Shown in pieces: positions 7,605-17,304 of a DNA stretch of 64,000 bases. Position 1 is the stretch's first letter; each line of letters opens with the position of its first letter. The notes under the pieces were generated by a model. The model did no database searches, was not told the DNA's origin, and worked only from the letters and a program-made list of their open reading frames with translations. Location: assembly GCA_017546585.1 (NCBI GenBank), contig JAFYWC010000114.1, forward strand, positions 17,461 to 81,460, given 5' to 3'. Source of the stretch: Bacteroidales bacterium. Its GTDB lineage: Bacteria > Bacteroidota > Bacteroidia > Bacteroidales > UBA932. Made by a program: the position numbers and the translations under genes.

Positions 7605-10004
7605 ATGAAGACTTCACGTTTTTTCATTGCGATAGTTTCATTGCTTTTCGCTTTCGCTTCCTGTGAGAAGCCTCAGGTAGAGCTTGTTCCTGCCATCAGA
7701 CTCGCAGAGACAGAGTTTGCGATCGCTTCCGACGGAGGCTCTGTAAAGGTGGCATATGTGATAGAGAACCCTGTTGAGGGTGAGAAGATTTCTGCGGTTG
7801 CAGATGTGGATTGGCTTGACGTGGATGCATCCAAGGCAAGAATCCTGACTGTCTCGGCAGAGACAAACGAGACTGGCGTGGTACGTCAGGCTTCGGTGAC
7901 TCTCAGCTACAAGGGTGCGGAAGACGTTACCTTGACCGTAAGTCAGGACTTCTTCGAGAATCCGCTTTCGATCGAGATCTCTAATGTCACTGCGACAAAC
8001 GTCATCTTCTCGGTAGACACTACAGATCCGGATCTGACCTGGATTCCGATGGTTACATACAAGGAGGGATTCGAATATTATGAGACTCCTGATGAACTTT
8101 TCAGGAGCGATATAGAGTATTTCGAATACCTTGCCGACATCAACGACCTCACTCTTGCTCAGTTCATTGAGATGATGTCTGCCAAGGGCCCGATGAACGA
8201 CGTGAACCTCGGTGGTCTTCAGCCGTCGACAGACTATGTGCTCTATGCATATGGAGTGACAAAAGATGCGAAAAGAACAACAGATATCGTGTCTTGTCCG
8301 TTCAGGACAGAGGATCCTTACGAGGGTGACATTACCTTCACCTTTGAGGCTGAAGAGGAAGATTATATATTGAATTTCAGCATCATACCTTCTTATACAG
8401 GTGTTCCTTATTATTATGGAATCGTGACAAAGAAGCAGTGGGACCTCTGGAGTTCAAACTATGGCGGCGACGTAAGTGCAGCCATCCAGGCTGAGGATAT
8501 CGATGCCACAATCGCTGACCTTATGGACCTCGGAATGATGAGCGGTCCGGAGGACTATTTCCTTCTTTTCAGCGAGGCGGACGTGATGGACTTTGGCTAT
8601 TTCGAGCTTACTGCCGACACCGAGTACATCATCTTCGCGTCAAGATGGGACGAGCAGTGCCGACTTACAGGACCGATCTCCACATACAGTCACAAGAGTC
8701 AGCCGATCGACAAGTCGGACAATCAGCTTACGCTCGCTGTCGACAATGTGACCCAGTCGTCTGCCGATGCTACAGTCACCGCTACAAACGAGGATCCGTA
8801 TGCGCTCATCAACATCAGAGCGGATGAGCTTGCAGGTATGACCGACGAGGAGATATTCGAGTTCGTCACAACCAAGTATGACTATATCCTCAGCGAGTAC
8901 ACATTCCAGGGCAGTATGACAAGAAACTACAGCCGAATGCGTCCGAACAACGATTATACTTTCCTTGCTTTCGGATACAAGGCCGGAACAATGACAACGG
9001 CTGCAATGCAGAAGGCGGACATCAAGACTCTTCCTGCCGGTGATCCTAAGGAGTGTACATTCGACTTTGAGATCGTTCCAGATGTGGACAATGCATTCGT
9101 GTCCATCACACCTTCCGACAAGGGACAGTTCTATCATTGGCTGGTATATCCTTCGAATTATACGGCAGAGGATGCCAAGTCATATATCAGACAGTATGTC
9201 GAGTATTGGTACGAGGATGATTTTGCGGCATTCGCATCCTGGGAGCTTTCATTGGGAGACGATGCTGCCACAGCGTGGGATCTTTATGCAAACACCGAGT
9301 ACAAGGTAGGTGCCGTGATTATGGATTACGATACTGGAGAGTTCCTGTCGGACGTACATTTCAGCGAGTCGTTCGTTACTCCGATCAAGCAGTATGCGAA
9401 CATCACATTCGATTGGAACTACGGTCCATACTATGACCTCGGCGAACTCGTACGTGCGGGTCAGAGCCAGTTTGAGGCACTTCTTTCGAGCGGCGATGCA
9501 CTGATGCCTCTCAAGGTAACTGTAAACGGCGACTACAGCGCATTCTACTACATCCTCTATCCATATGAACTTACCGATGCCGAGAAGTATCCGGATGAGC
9601 AGTTCTATGATCAGCTTGAGTGTGACGGTCTTTCGAGATTGTCGACAAATCTCATTGTCAAGTATGACACTCCGATGACTTTGGTGGCTCTCGCATACGA
9701 CAATCAGAACAATCCGACCCAACTTGACCGTATCCCTCTCAGATTCACTCAGGACGGTGCTTCTCCGGCCAAGGACTTCATCGCATCTTCAGGCAAGAAG
9801 TCTATCGCTCAGTTCTCGTCGATGGGACTTTCTTTCAACACACCGGTGGGTGTGAAGAGACTGCCACAGGAGCGCATCACTTCAGAGCAGCTGGAGGCTA
9901 AGCATCAAGAGGCGATGGCCAAGGTGGAGCAGCTCCGCAAGGATAAGGCTGTAGCCAAGTTCGAGGCTGCCAAGATGCGCAAGATCAAGCAGATAGCAAA
10001 ATAA
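7605..10004 (+). CDS. Large surface lipoprotein with BACON-like domain and Fn3-like repeats
   Basis: 799 residues. Signal peptide with lipobox FASC (Cys21) followed by EKPQVE. Residues about 30-118 look like a BACON domain (repeated beta strands with AVADVDWLDV and ASVTLSYKGAEDVTLTVSQ). The rest is a series of about 120-residue beta units, each ending in phrases such as STDYVLYAYGVTKD, DTEYIIFASRWD and NNDYTFLAFGYKAG, characteristic of fibronectin-III-like modules. The last 45 residues are a charged coiled coil (QLEAKHQEAMAKVEQLRK), odd for a surface protein. Function unknown; binding or adhesion is inference. The stop overlaps the next start by one base (TAATG). Confidence 0.75.
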   Translation: MKTSRFFIAIVSLLFAFASCEKPQVELVPAIRLAETEFAIASDGGSVKVAYVIENPVEGEKISAVADVDWLDVDASKARILTVSAETNETGVVRQASVTLSYKGAEDVTLTVSQDFFENPLSIEISNVTATNVIFSVDTTDPDLTWIPMVTYKEGFEYYETPDELFRSDIEYFEYLADINDLTLAQFIEMMSAKGPMNDVNLGGLQPSTDYVLYAYGVTKDAKRTTDIVSCPFRTEDPYEGDITFTFEAEEEDYILNFSIIPSYTGVPYYYGIVTKKQWDLWSSNYGGDVSAAIQAEDIDATIADLMDLGMMSGPEDYFLLFSEADVMDFGYFELTADTEYIIFASRWDEQCRLTGPISTYSHKSQPIDKSDNQLTLAVDNVTQSSADATVTATNEDPYALINIRADELAGMTDEEIFEFVTTKYDYILSEYTFQGSMTRNYSRMRPNNDYTFLAFGYKAGTMTTAAMQKADIKTLPAGDPKECTFDFEIVPDVDNAFVSITPSDKGQFYHWLVYPSNYTAEDAKSYIRQYVEYWYEDDFAAFASWELSLGDDAATAWDLYANTEYKVGAVIMDYDTGEFLSDVHFSESFVTPIKQYANITFDWNYGPYYDLGELVRAGQSQFEALLSSGDALMPLKVTVNGDYSAFYYILYPYELTDAEKYPDEQFYDQLECDGLSRLSTNLIVKYDTPMTLVALAYDNQNNPTQLDRIPLRFTQDGASPAKDFIASSGKKSIAQFSSMGLSFNTPVGVKRLPQERITSEQLEAKHQEAMAKVEQLRKDKAVAKFEAAKMRKIKQIAK

Positions 10005-10549
10005 TGGAACAGATTGAAAATAAAAAGATAGCCGAGGTGCTGTGCTTCCTTGAGAAGCACTGCCTCGGCTATAAACTTCATACGCATCCTCCTCTTCCGA
10101 CCATCGAAATCGCGTTGGAATACTGGAAGGAAATCGATTCGGTTCATTGCAAGAACCTCTTCTTCAGAAACCATAAGGGAAACCGCCACTATCTCGTGGT
10201 GTTCGAGTGTCATAAGGAACTCGCGATCCACTCTCTCGAGCATATGCTCAAGCAGGGCAAACTGTCGTTTGCTTCAGCCGAGCGTATGGAACGTTGCCTG
10301 GGCCTTCTGCCCGGCTCCGTCTCTCCGCTCGGCCTCATCCACGACCCTTATACTGAGGAACTTACAAAAGAACATTTCCCTAACGGCCATAGAGTGAAAC
10401 TCTTCCTGGACAAGGATCTTCAGACAGCGGAATACATAAGCTTCCACCCTTGCGACAACACCGGAAGCGTGGTGCTTTCCAATGCGGATTTTATGAAATT
10501 CCTTGAGGTCTGGGGAGGCGAGTACGAGTGGCTTGAAGTACCTCTTTAG
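10004..10549 (+). CDS. YbaK/ProX-type aminoacyl-tRNA deacylase domain protein
   Basis: 181 residues. The fold is that of the prolyl-tRNA synthetase editing domain standing alone (ProXp/PrdX, YbaK family), which hydrolyses mischarged tRNA such as Ala-tRNA-Pro in the cytosol. Visible: HTHPPLPTIEIALEYW, VHCKNLFFRNHKGNRHYLVVF with the conserved Lys and Asn, and LGLLPGSVSPLGLIHD, which contains the family G(x)SP(x)G loop. The start overlaps the preceding stop by one base, suggesting translational coupling. It converges with the AraC gene and overlaps its 3' end by 59 bases. Specificity (Ala or Cys) cannot be told from the sequence. Confidence 0.88.
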   Translation: MEQIENKKIAEVLCFLEKHCLGYKLHTHPPLPTIEIALEYWKEIDSVHCKNLFFRNHKGNRHYLVVFECHKELAIHSLEHMLKQGKLSFASAERMERCLGLLPGSVSPLGLIHDPYTEELTKEHFPNGHRVKLFLDKDLQTAEYISFHPCDNTGSVVLSNADFMKFLEVWGGEYEWLEVPL

Positions 10550-11483
10550 GACGGAGCGTCAGCAACGTCTTTTTGAGGTTCTGTCTGTATTTAAGAGGTG
10601 ACAGTCCCGTGTGCTTCTTGAAGAACTTTCCGAATGAGGACTGGTCAGAGAAGGACATCGCCTCGGCCACTTCCTGGATGCTCAGTTCCGGGTCTCGCAG
10701 CATACTCGCTGCAATCTCCACTCTCATCGCTGCCATTACGGTGCCGATGGTCACACGTAGTTTCTCCTTCACGATCAACGAAAGGTATTGCTTTGATATG
10801 CAGAGTTTTTCGGCGTAGAATCCTACACTGGTTTCCGTCCTGATGTTCTGTACGAGCAGTTCGGAAAATTCCTTCAGGATGCCGTCTGCGCGTCTCATCT
10901 CCGTATGGTGCATAGGCTCATATCTTCCGTATCTTCTCCACACCATATCCGCCATATCCGTAAGAAGTATGTAGAAGTATGCATAGTTGACCTCCTCTGC
11001 GAAATAATGGTTCTTGTTGGAGAGGGAGTCGATCATATTCCTGATGTCCTTGCAGAGGATGTCAAGGTCTCGTTTTTCCATAATCTGTCCTCCCAGGCCG
11101 TGGTCGATTCTGAACTTGAAGTCCGGCGGGAAGGGGTTGCGGTTGCGGAAGATGTCTTCCACGACGCTCTTGTCTGTCGCGGTGGTCATAGCGCGGAATC
11201 CTCCGCCGTATTCGATCTCGTAGATGTCCACCCAGGTCGGCAGGTTGATGTATGTCCTTTTGCCGAACCTGAACTTTTCTCCGTTGATGACCATATTGAT
11301 GTAGCCTTCCACCACGATGATCACAAGGTGGTATTTCGGCTTCCTCGGTTTGGAGTATATTATGTGGTCCTCACCCTCGACTTCGCAGGCGAAGATATAG
11401 TCGTCGATATAGCCTACTTTCTTGACACTTTTCTCACCGAACAAAACCGCTGGGAGTGTGCTCTTTTGCCTTTTTTCACTCAT
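10491..11483 (-). CDS. AraC family transcriptional regulator
   Basis: 330 residues. The N-terminal about 200 residues are a cupin-like sensing domain (EYGGGFRAMTT, KYHLVIIVVEGYINM). The C-terminal about 100 residues hold the double helix-turn-helix: AEKLCISKQYLSLIVKEKL, then IQEVAEAMSFSDQSSFGKFF and TGLSPLKYRQ. A longer frame begins with TTG at 11504, but this lies inside the -7 element TATATTTG (11502-11509), so I use ATG 11483. It diverges from the TolC/RND efflux operon, and two direct repeats 21 bases apart sit between them (11520-11553), so regulation of efflux is a reasonable inference. Ligand unknown. Confidence 0.9.
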   Translation of the reverse strand: MSEKRQKSTLPAVLFGEKSVKKVGYIDDYIFACEVEGEDHIIYSKPRKPKYHLVIIVVEGYINMVINGEKFRFGKRTYINLPTWVDIYEIEYGGGFRAMTTATDKSVVEDIFRNRNPFPPDFKFRIDHGLGGQIMEKRDLDILCKDIRNMIDSLSNKNHYFAEEVNYAYFYILLTDMADMVWRRYGRYEPMHHTEMRRADGILKEFSELLVQNIRTETSVGFYAEKLCISKQYLSLIVKEKLRVTIGTVMAAMRVEIAASMLRDPELSIQEVAEAMSFSDQSSFGKFFKKHTGLSPLKYRQNLKKTLLTLRPKEVLQATRTRLPRPQGIS

Positions 11484-11501
11484 TTTTGTACTTTTGTGCC
11501 C

Positions 11502-11509
11502 CAAATATA
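11502..11509 (-). promoter_or_regulatory. -7 promoter element for the AraC-family gene
   Basis: TATATTTG matches TAnnTTTG, 18 bases ahead of ATG 11483, and overlaps the alternative TTG start, which it rules out. Confidence 0.6.
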
Positions 11510-11519
11510 AGGCTTTTGG

Positions 11520-11553
11520 AATTATAGACCAAATCTATATAATTCTGGACCAA
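11520..11553. promoter_or_regulatory. Candidate AraC-type operator, two direct repeats
   Basis: AATTATAGACCAA (11520-11532) and AATTCTGGACCAA (11541-11553) match at 11 of 13 bases and are 21 bases apart, two helical turns, the usual spacing of AraC half-sites. They sit between the divergent regulator and the efflux operon. Confidence 0.45.
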
Positions 11554-11631
11554 TGAATATCGCGCAGATGGCGTGAAATTTGTGCTCCCAAATCCCCTTT
11601 GTTGAACAATTATAGTTTAGTGTAATATAAA

Positions 11632-13122
11632 ATGAAGAAATTAGCGGTAACAGCAGTGATTGCCATCGGTATGATCTTCTCGCAGGTATGTGCTTTTGCA
11701 CAGTACAAGGAGATCCTTGACCAGGCGGAGACTTCCGAGACTCCGGTAGTGATCACATTGGAACAGGCACTCGAAATCGCTTTGAGTGAAAATGTCTCAG
11801 TAAAGGTCGCAGACCTTGAAATCCAAAGGACTGAATATGCCAGGAAAGGCAGCTATGCCTCTCTCTTCCCTCAGATCGACGCATCTGGAGCATATCAGCG
11901 TACAATCAAGAAGCAGGTGATGTATATGGACTTCGATATGAGCTCTATGTTGGGTGGAGCTGCAGGCGGAAGTACAGAAATTCCGGAAGGAACAGAGATT
12001 CCTGACGGAGTAGAGATCCCTGAAACAGATGCGTCAGGTTCGGAGTCTTCATCTTCAGACTCGTCAGGCGGAATCGAGATGGGCCGTTGGAACACCTGGA
12101 GTGCAGGTGTGACTGCATCTATGCCATTGGTGAATATGCAGCTCTGGAAGAGCCTCAAGATCTCAGGAATGGATGTGGAACTTGCAGTTGAGAAGGCTCG
12201 TTCATCACGTCTCGATATGGTGACCCAGGTTAAGAACGCATACTTCTCTACACTTCTCGCAAAGGAGGCTTTCGAGGTGTACAAGCAGGTATACGAGAAT
12301 GCCGTTCAGAACCTCGAGGAGACAGAGAAGAAGTACAAGGCTCAGAAGGTTTCAGATATGGAACTCCTCAGAGCGAAGACAACAGTTGCCAACGCTGTCC
12401 CTAACGTATACAACGCAGAGGGTTCTGTCATCCTCGCATTGTGGCAGCTCAAGGCTGTGCTCGGCGTAGACCTCGATATGAACATCGACGTGGCCGGCAA
12501 GCTCGAGGACTGGTCTCAGCATATGTTCTATGACATTCACCAGCACGACAGCATCTCACTTGACAGAAACACTACAATGAAGCAGCTTGCTATCCAGGCG
12601 GAAATGCTTGCAGAGACAATCAAGCTTCAGAAGTATGCAAACATCCCATCGCTCGCTGTTGCGTTCAGCTTCACTTACAACGCGATGACCAACGACTTCA
12701 ACTTCAAGGAGTACCGTTGGACCCCATATTCTTATGTAGGCCTCAGCCTCAACATTCCTATCTTCGCCGGTGGAAAGCGTTACCACCAGATCCGTCAGGC
12801 AAAGAACCAGTATGAGCAGGTGCAGCTCCAGACAGTGAACACCGAGCGTCAGCTGAAGATCGCGATCCGTCAGAGCCTGAATACAATGGAGACAAATATG
12901 AAGAGCTACTATGCTGCAAAGGATGCGGTAGCGTCTGCCCAGAAGGGATATGACATCGTTGATAAGTCATACCAGGTGGGCCGCAGCACCCTCATCGAGG
13001 TGAACGACGCACAGCTCGCCCTCACACAGGCTCAGCTCGCAACTTCACAGGCTGTGTATAACTTCCTGACTGCCAAGGCACAGCTTGAGCAGACTCTCGG
13101 TCAGGATTTCGTTAATGAATAA
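11632..13122 (+). CDS. TolC family outer-membrane efflux protein
   Basis: 496 residues with a cleavable signal peptide (ends CAFAQ). It shows the two-fold TolC repeat: ITLEQALEIALSENVSVKVADLEIQRTEYARKGSYASLFPQI and a second half with YVGLSLNIPIFAGGKRYHQIRQAKNQYEQ. The protein forms the outer-membrane channel and periplasmic tunnel of a tripartite pump. Between the first two beta strands (residues about 105-148) it has a low-complexity acidic stretch of Gly, Ser, Glu and EIP repeats, probably an extracellular loop. First gene of the efflux operon; the adaptor follows after 14 bases. Confidence 0.95.
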   Translation: MKKLAVTAVIAIGMIFSQVCAFAQYKEILDQAETSETPVVITLEQALEIALSENVSVKVADLEIQRTEYARKGSYASLFPQIDASGAYQRTIKKQVMYMDFDMSSMLGGAAGGSTEIPEGTEIPDGVEIPETDASGSESSSSDSSGGIEMGRWNTWSAGVTASMPLVNMQLWKSLKISGMDVELAVEKARSSRLDMVTQVKNAYFSTLLAKEAFEVYKQVYENAVQNLEETEKKYKAQKVSDMELLRAKTTVANAVPNVYNAEGSVILALWQLKAVLGVDLDMNIDVAGKLEDWSQHMFYDIHQHDSISLDRNTTMKQLAIQAEMLAETIKLQKYANIPSLAVAFSFTYNAMTNDFNFKEYRWTPYSYVGLSLNIPIFAGGKRYHQIRQAKNQYEQVQLQTVNTERQLKIAIRQSLNTMETNMKSYYAAKDAVASAQKGYDIVDKSYQVGRSTLIEVNDAQLALTQAQLATSQAVYNFLTAKAQLEQTLGQDFVNE

Positions 13123-13136
13123 TTAAAGTGATATAT

Positions 13137-14165
13137 ATGAAGACTATTTTCAAGACTATGTTTGTCGTTGCGGCAGCAGTTGTTGCTGCAAGCTGCAGCA
13201 ATATGACTGGCAAGAAGGCGGAGACTGCTGCTGTTGCAGTGGCTGACCCTACAGTATCTGTAGCACAGGTTTTCGTGCGTGAGGTTCCTCAGGATGCTGT
13301 CTACACATCTACTGTACAGGCTTTTGTAAAGAACAATATCGCTCCGCAGAGCGGAAACCGTATCGCAAAGATCAACGCTGAGATCGGAGACTTCGTGAAG
13401 AAGGGCCAGGTTCTCGCTGAGATGGATATGATCCAGCTCCACCAGGCCGAACTCCAGATGAAGAACAACGAGATCGAGCTCGCTCGTCTCAGAGGCCTCT
13501 TCGATGCAGGCGGACTTTCACAGTCTGACCTCGACGCCATCGAACTCGCATACAAGGTGAGCAAGGCTCAGTACGACAACCTCCTCGAGAACTCTGTTCT
13601 CCGCAGCCCGGTTGACGGTGTGATCACAGCACGCAACTACGACCAGGGTGATATGTACACAATGAGCGCTCCTCTCTTCACAGTTGAGCAGATCGTTCCT
13701 GTAAAGCTCCTCATCGGCGTTTCGGAGTCTGACTATTCAAAGGTAAAGAAGGGTGATTCAGTAGAGGTTACAGCTGACGCTATCCCTGGCAAGACTTTCT
13801 ACGGAAAGATCAACAGAATTTATCCTACAGTAGATCCTGCAACACGTACATTCACTGTTGAGGTGAAGATCGACAACGCATACAAGACTCTCCGTCCAGG
13901 TATGTTCGTAAGAGCGACAGTGAACTTCGGTACAAACAACAACGTTGTGATTCCTGACGTTGCAGTTGTTAAGCAGCAGGGTTCAGGCGAGAGATTCGTA
14001 TATGTTCTCAATGCAGACAACACAGTTACTTACAAGAAGGTTGTTCTCGGTCGCCGTATGGGTTCTGAGTACGAGGTTCTTGAGGGACTCGAGGACGGCG
14101 ACAAGATCGTAATCGGCGGTCAGATCCGTCTCAAGGATGGTATCAAGGTTATTGTAAACGAGTAG
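13137..14165 (+). CDS. RND efflux periplasmic adaptor (HlyD/MFP) lipoprotein
   Basis: 342 residues. A GTG in frame at 13128 gives a longer protein, but ATG 13137 yields a clean lipoprotein signal (VVAASC, Cys about 20). Domains: barrel-sandwich half with NRIAKINAEIGDFVKKGQVLAEMD, a helical hairpin (LQMKNNEIELARLRGLFDAG), the second half (LRSPVDGVITARNYDQGDMY), then beta-barrel and membrane-proximal domains. It links the RND pump to TolC in the periplasm. No acidic residues follow the Cys, consistent with retention at the inner membrane. Confidence 0.95.
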   Translation: MKTIFKTMFVVAAAVVAASCSNMTGKKAETAAVAVADPTVSVAQVFVREVPQDAVYTSTVQAFVKNNIAPQSGNRIAKINAEIGDFVKKGQVLAEMDMIQLHQAELQMKNNEIELARLRGLFDAGGLSQSDLDAIELAYKVSKAQYDNLLENSVLRSPVDGVITARNYDQGDMYTMSAPLFTVEQIVPVKLLIGVSESDYSKVKKGDSVEVTADAIPGKTFYGKINRIYPTVDPATRTFTVEVKIDNAYKTLRPGMFVRATVNFGTNNNVVIPDVAVVKQQGSGERFVYVLNADNTVTYKKVVLGRRMGSEYEVLEGLEDGDKIVIGGQIRLKDGIKVIVNE

Positions 14166-14178
14166 TCTAGGGTATATT

Positions 14179-17100
14179 ATGAGTATTTACAGAAAAGCGG
14201 TCAATAATCCGGTAACCACAGCGCTGGTCTTCATCGCTATGGCCATCTTCGGTATTTTCTCGCTGATTAACATATCATTGGACAGGTTCCCTAAGTTCGA
14301 TGCGAACGTCGTTATGGTGATGTCTTCGTATCCGGGAGCCAGTGCTAAGGATATCGAGACCAACCTTACCAAGGTTCTCGAGAACTCCTTGAACGGTGTG
14401 AGCGACCTCAAGAATATGACTTCGACATCGAAGGAGAATATGGCGCTCATCACTTTGGAATTTATGGAGGGTGTCGACATCGACGTCGCTACCAACGACG
14501 TGCGTGACAAGCTTGATATGGTGAACTCAGTCCTTCCGGACGGAGTGACACTCCCTGTCATCTTCAAGTTCAGCGCAGACGATATGCCTATTATGATTAT
14601 GGCGGCGACTGCAAACCAGAGCTACCAGGCTCTCGAGAAGATCCTCGACGAGAAGCTTGCTACTCCGCTTGCCCGCGTGTCCGGTGTAGGTACTGTGTCT
14701 ATCGCAGGTGCCCCTCAGCGTGAAATCCAGGTATATTGCGACCCTAACAAGCTTGAGGCTTACGGCCTTACTGTTGCCGGCATCTCGCAGACAATCGCAG
14801 CAGAGAACAAGAACGTGCCTTCTGGTACAATCGACATCGGATCGAATGCATATTCGCTCCGCGTGGAGAAGGAGTTCACTTCTGCAGACCAGATGCTCAA
14901 CATCGTAGTGGGTCATTCAAACGGCAAGACAATCTATCTCCGTGATGTTGCACGTGTTGTCGACGGAGTGGAGGAGAGATACCAGGAGTCTTACATCAAC
15001 GGTAAGCAGGGTGCGCAGATCGTCATCCAGAAGCAGGCCGACGCCAACACCGTGAACGTGATCAAGGGTGTGAAGAAGGCGATGAAGGACATCCAGAAGG
15101 GCCTTCCTTCAGATATCGAGATCAGAACTGTAGTGGATAGTTCAAGCAACATCCTCAACACTCTCAACTCATTGAAGGAGACCATTATCCTTACCTTCCT
15201 CATCGTGATGCTCGTCGTTTACCTCTTCCTCGGAAGATGGCGTGCGACATTCATCATCGTGCTCTCTATCCCTGTTTCCCTCCTTGCATCATTGATGTAT
15301 CTCTGGGCTACAGGAAACACATTGAACATCGTGTCGATGTCGTCTCTGTCCATTGCGATCGGTATGGTCGTGGACGACGCCATCGTGGTACTCGAGAACA
15401 TTTCGACACATCTCGAGAGGGGTGCCAAGCCTAAGGAGGCTGCAGTACACGCAACCCAGGAGGTGGGTATCTCGGTTATCGCGTCTACACTTACAATGCT
15501 CGCCGTGTTCCTTCCTTTGACAATGATCAAGGGTATGGCAGGTCTTATGTTCAAGCAGCTCGGATGGATCACATCCATCATTATGATCGTGTCTACAATC
15601 GGTGCGCTCACTCTGATTCCGATGCTCTGTTCACAGTTCCTCCGCTACAAGCCTAAGCACGGTAAGCTTCACGACCTCATCTTCGGTAACTTCAACAAGT
15701 TCATCGAGGTGATCTCAAGAGGATACTCAAAGCTCATCGGATGGTGCATCGGCCATAGGACTGTGACTACGCTCATCGCACTCGTTGTGTTCGGTCTTAC
15801 AATCGGCCTCATCGCTCCTAATGTGAAGACAGAGTTCTTCCCTAAGTCGGATGACGGACGTCTTACAGTGCAGCTCGAGCTTCCTGCAGGTACAGGCCAG
15901 GCGATCACACGTGAGCTCGGACACGAGATCCACGCCAAGTTCGCTGCGGCTATCCCTGAGATCGTGAACTGTTCATATGCTTTGGGACAGGCAGACTCTG
16001 ACAACGCTTTCGCGGCTATGCAGAACAACGGTAGCCACATCGTGTCATACAACATCAACATCGGAAGTATGGAGGACCGTGAGCGTTCTCTCTCCGAGAT
16101 CGCAGACATCGTCCGCGGCATCCTCAAGGAATATCCTGAATTCAAGAAGGTAAGAGTTACCGAAGGTGCACAGAGCGGTATGGGTGGTGCTTCGACTGTG
16201 GACGTGGAGATCTACGGCTACGACTTCGAGACTACCGACATCGTGGCAAGAGAGGTTCAGCAGAAGATGATGGCTTCAGGCGCATTCGCGCAGGCTCTTC
16301 TCAGCCGTGACGAGTACACTCCTGAATACCAGGTGGACTTCGACCGTGAGAAGCTTGCTGTGAACGGTCTCAACAGTACAACTGCAGCATCATACCTCAG
16401 CGCGGCTATGAACGGTTCTACAATGTCTTACTACCGTGAGGACGGTGACGAGTACAGCATTCGTGTAAGATATGCTCCTGAGTTCCGTACAAGCATCGAG
16501 GACATCGAGAACATCCTCATCTACAACAATATGGGCAAGGGTGTGAGAATCAAGGAACTCGGAGAGGTTGTGGAGTCTCTTACTCCTCCTTCGATCCAGA
16601 GAAAGAACCGTGAGCGTCTCATCACAGTTTCAGGTGTGCTCGCTACTGACGTGGTCCTTTCTGACGCCGTTGAGGTTACTGACGCCATTCTTGTGGAGAC
16701 AGATATTCCGTCTGAGCTTGCAGTGAAGGTTGCCGGTTCTTACGAGAAGCAGAAGGAGATGTTCTCTGACCTGATTATGCTCCTCGCGATGATCATCATC
16801 CTCGTATACATCGTGATGGCATCACAGTTCGAGTCGTTTATGAGTCCGTTCGTGATTATGTTCTCGATTCCGTTCGCATTCGTGGGAGTGCTCCTCGGTC
16901 TCCTTGTGACCGGCACACCTCTCGGATCTATGGGTATGATCGGTATCCTCATCCTTATGGGTATCGTGGTTAAGAACGGTATCGTGCTCATCGACTACAC
17001 CATCCTTATGCGTGAGAGAGGATACAGCGTTGCAGAGGCATCTGTGATCGCGGCGAAGTCCCGTCTCCGTCCTATCCTTATGACAACCCTCACTACCGTC

Positions 17101-17286
17101 CTCGGTATGGTGCCTATGGCAGTCGGCCAGGGCGAGGGTGCAGAGATGTGGCGTTCGCTCGGTATGGTTGTGGCTTGGGGTCTTTCGATCTCGACTCTCG
17201 TGACTCTCGTCATCATCCCTACAGTGTATGCGTCGATGGCTTCTTGGCAGGAGCGCCGCGCAGCGCGTAAAGCCGCTAAGGCATAA
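14179..17286 (+). CDS. RND family multidrug efflux permease (AcrB/MexB-like)
   Basis: 1035 residues, the usual size. It has 12 predicted membrane helices and two large periplasmic loops after helices 1 and 7. The proton-relay pair of Asp residues is visible in helix 4 (SLSIAIGMVVDDAIVVLENIS). Other family features are YPGASAKDIE, GIVVKNGIVLIDY in the second half and a C-terminal Arg/Lys-rich tail. Drives proton-coupled export of drugs or lipophilic compounds. Sits 13 bases after the adaptor; the small PG0541-like gene follows 18 bases later. Substrate range cannot be predicted. Confidence 0.96.
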   Translation: MSIYRKAVNNPVTTALVFIAMAIFGIFSLINISLDRFPKFDANVVMVMSSYPGASAKDIETNLTKVLENSLNGVSDLKNMTSTSKENMALITLEFMEGVDIDVATNDVRDKLDMVNSVLPDGVTLPVIFKFSADDMPIMIMAATANQSYQALEKILDEKLATPLARVSGVGTVSIAGAPQREIQVYCDPNKLEAYGLTVAGISQTIAAENKNVPSGTIDIGSNAYSLRVEKEFTSADQMLNIVVGHSNGKTIYLRDVARVVDGVEERYQESYINGKQGAQIVIQKQADANTVNVIKGVKKAMKDIQKGLPSDIEIRTVVDSSSNILNTLNSLKETIILTFLIVMLVVYLFLGRWRATFIIVLSIPVSLLASLMYLWATGNTLNIVSMSSLSIAIGMVVDDAIVVLENISTHLERGAKPKEAAVHATQEVGISVIASTLTMLAVFLPLTMIKGMAGLMFKQLGWITSIIMIVSTIGALTLIPMLCSQFLRYKPKHGKLHDLIFGNFNKFIEVISRGYSKLIGWCIGHRTVTTLIALVVFGLTIGLIAPNVKTEFFPKSDDGRLTVQLELPAGTGQAITRELGHEIHAKFAAAIPEIVNCSYALGQADSDNAFAAMQNNGSHIVSYNINIGSMEDRERSLSEIADIVRGILKEYPEFKKVRVTEGAQSGMGGASTVDVEIYGYDFETTDIVAREVQQKMMASGAFAQALLSRDEYTPEYQVDFDREKLAVNGLNSTTAASYLSAAMNGSTMSYYREDGDEYSIRVRYAPEFRTSIEDIENILIYNNMGKGVRIKELGEVVESLTPPSIQRKNRERLITVSGVLATDVVLSDAVEVTDAILVETDIPSELAVKVAGSYEKQKEMFSDLIMLLAMIIILVYIVMASQFESFMSPFVIMFSIPFAFVGVLLGLLVTGTPLGSMGMIGILILMGIVVKNGIVLIDYTILMRERGYSVAEASVIAAKSRLRPILMTTLTTVLGMVPMAVGQGEGAEMWRSLGMVVAWGLSISTLVTLVIIPTVYASMASWQERRAARKAAKA

Positions 17287-17304
17287 TTAAAACAGGATAA
17301 AAAT

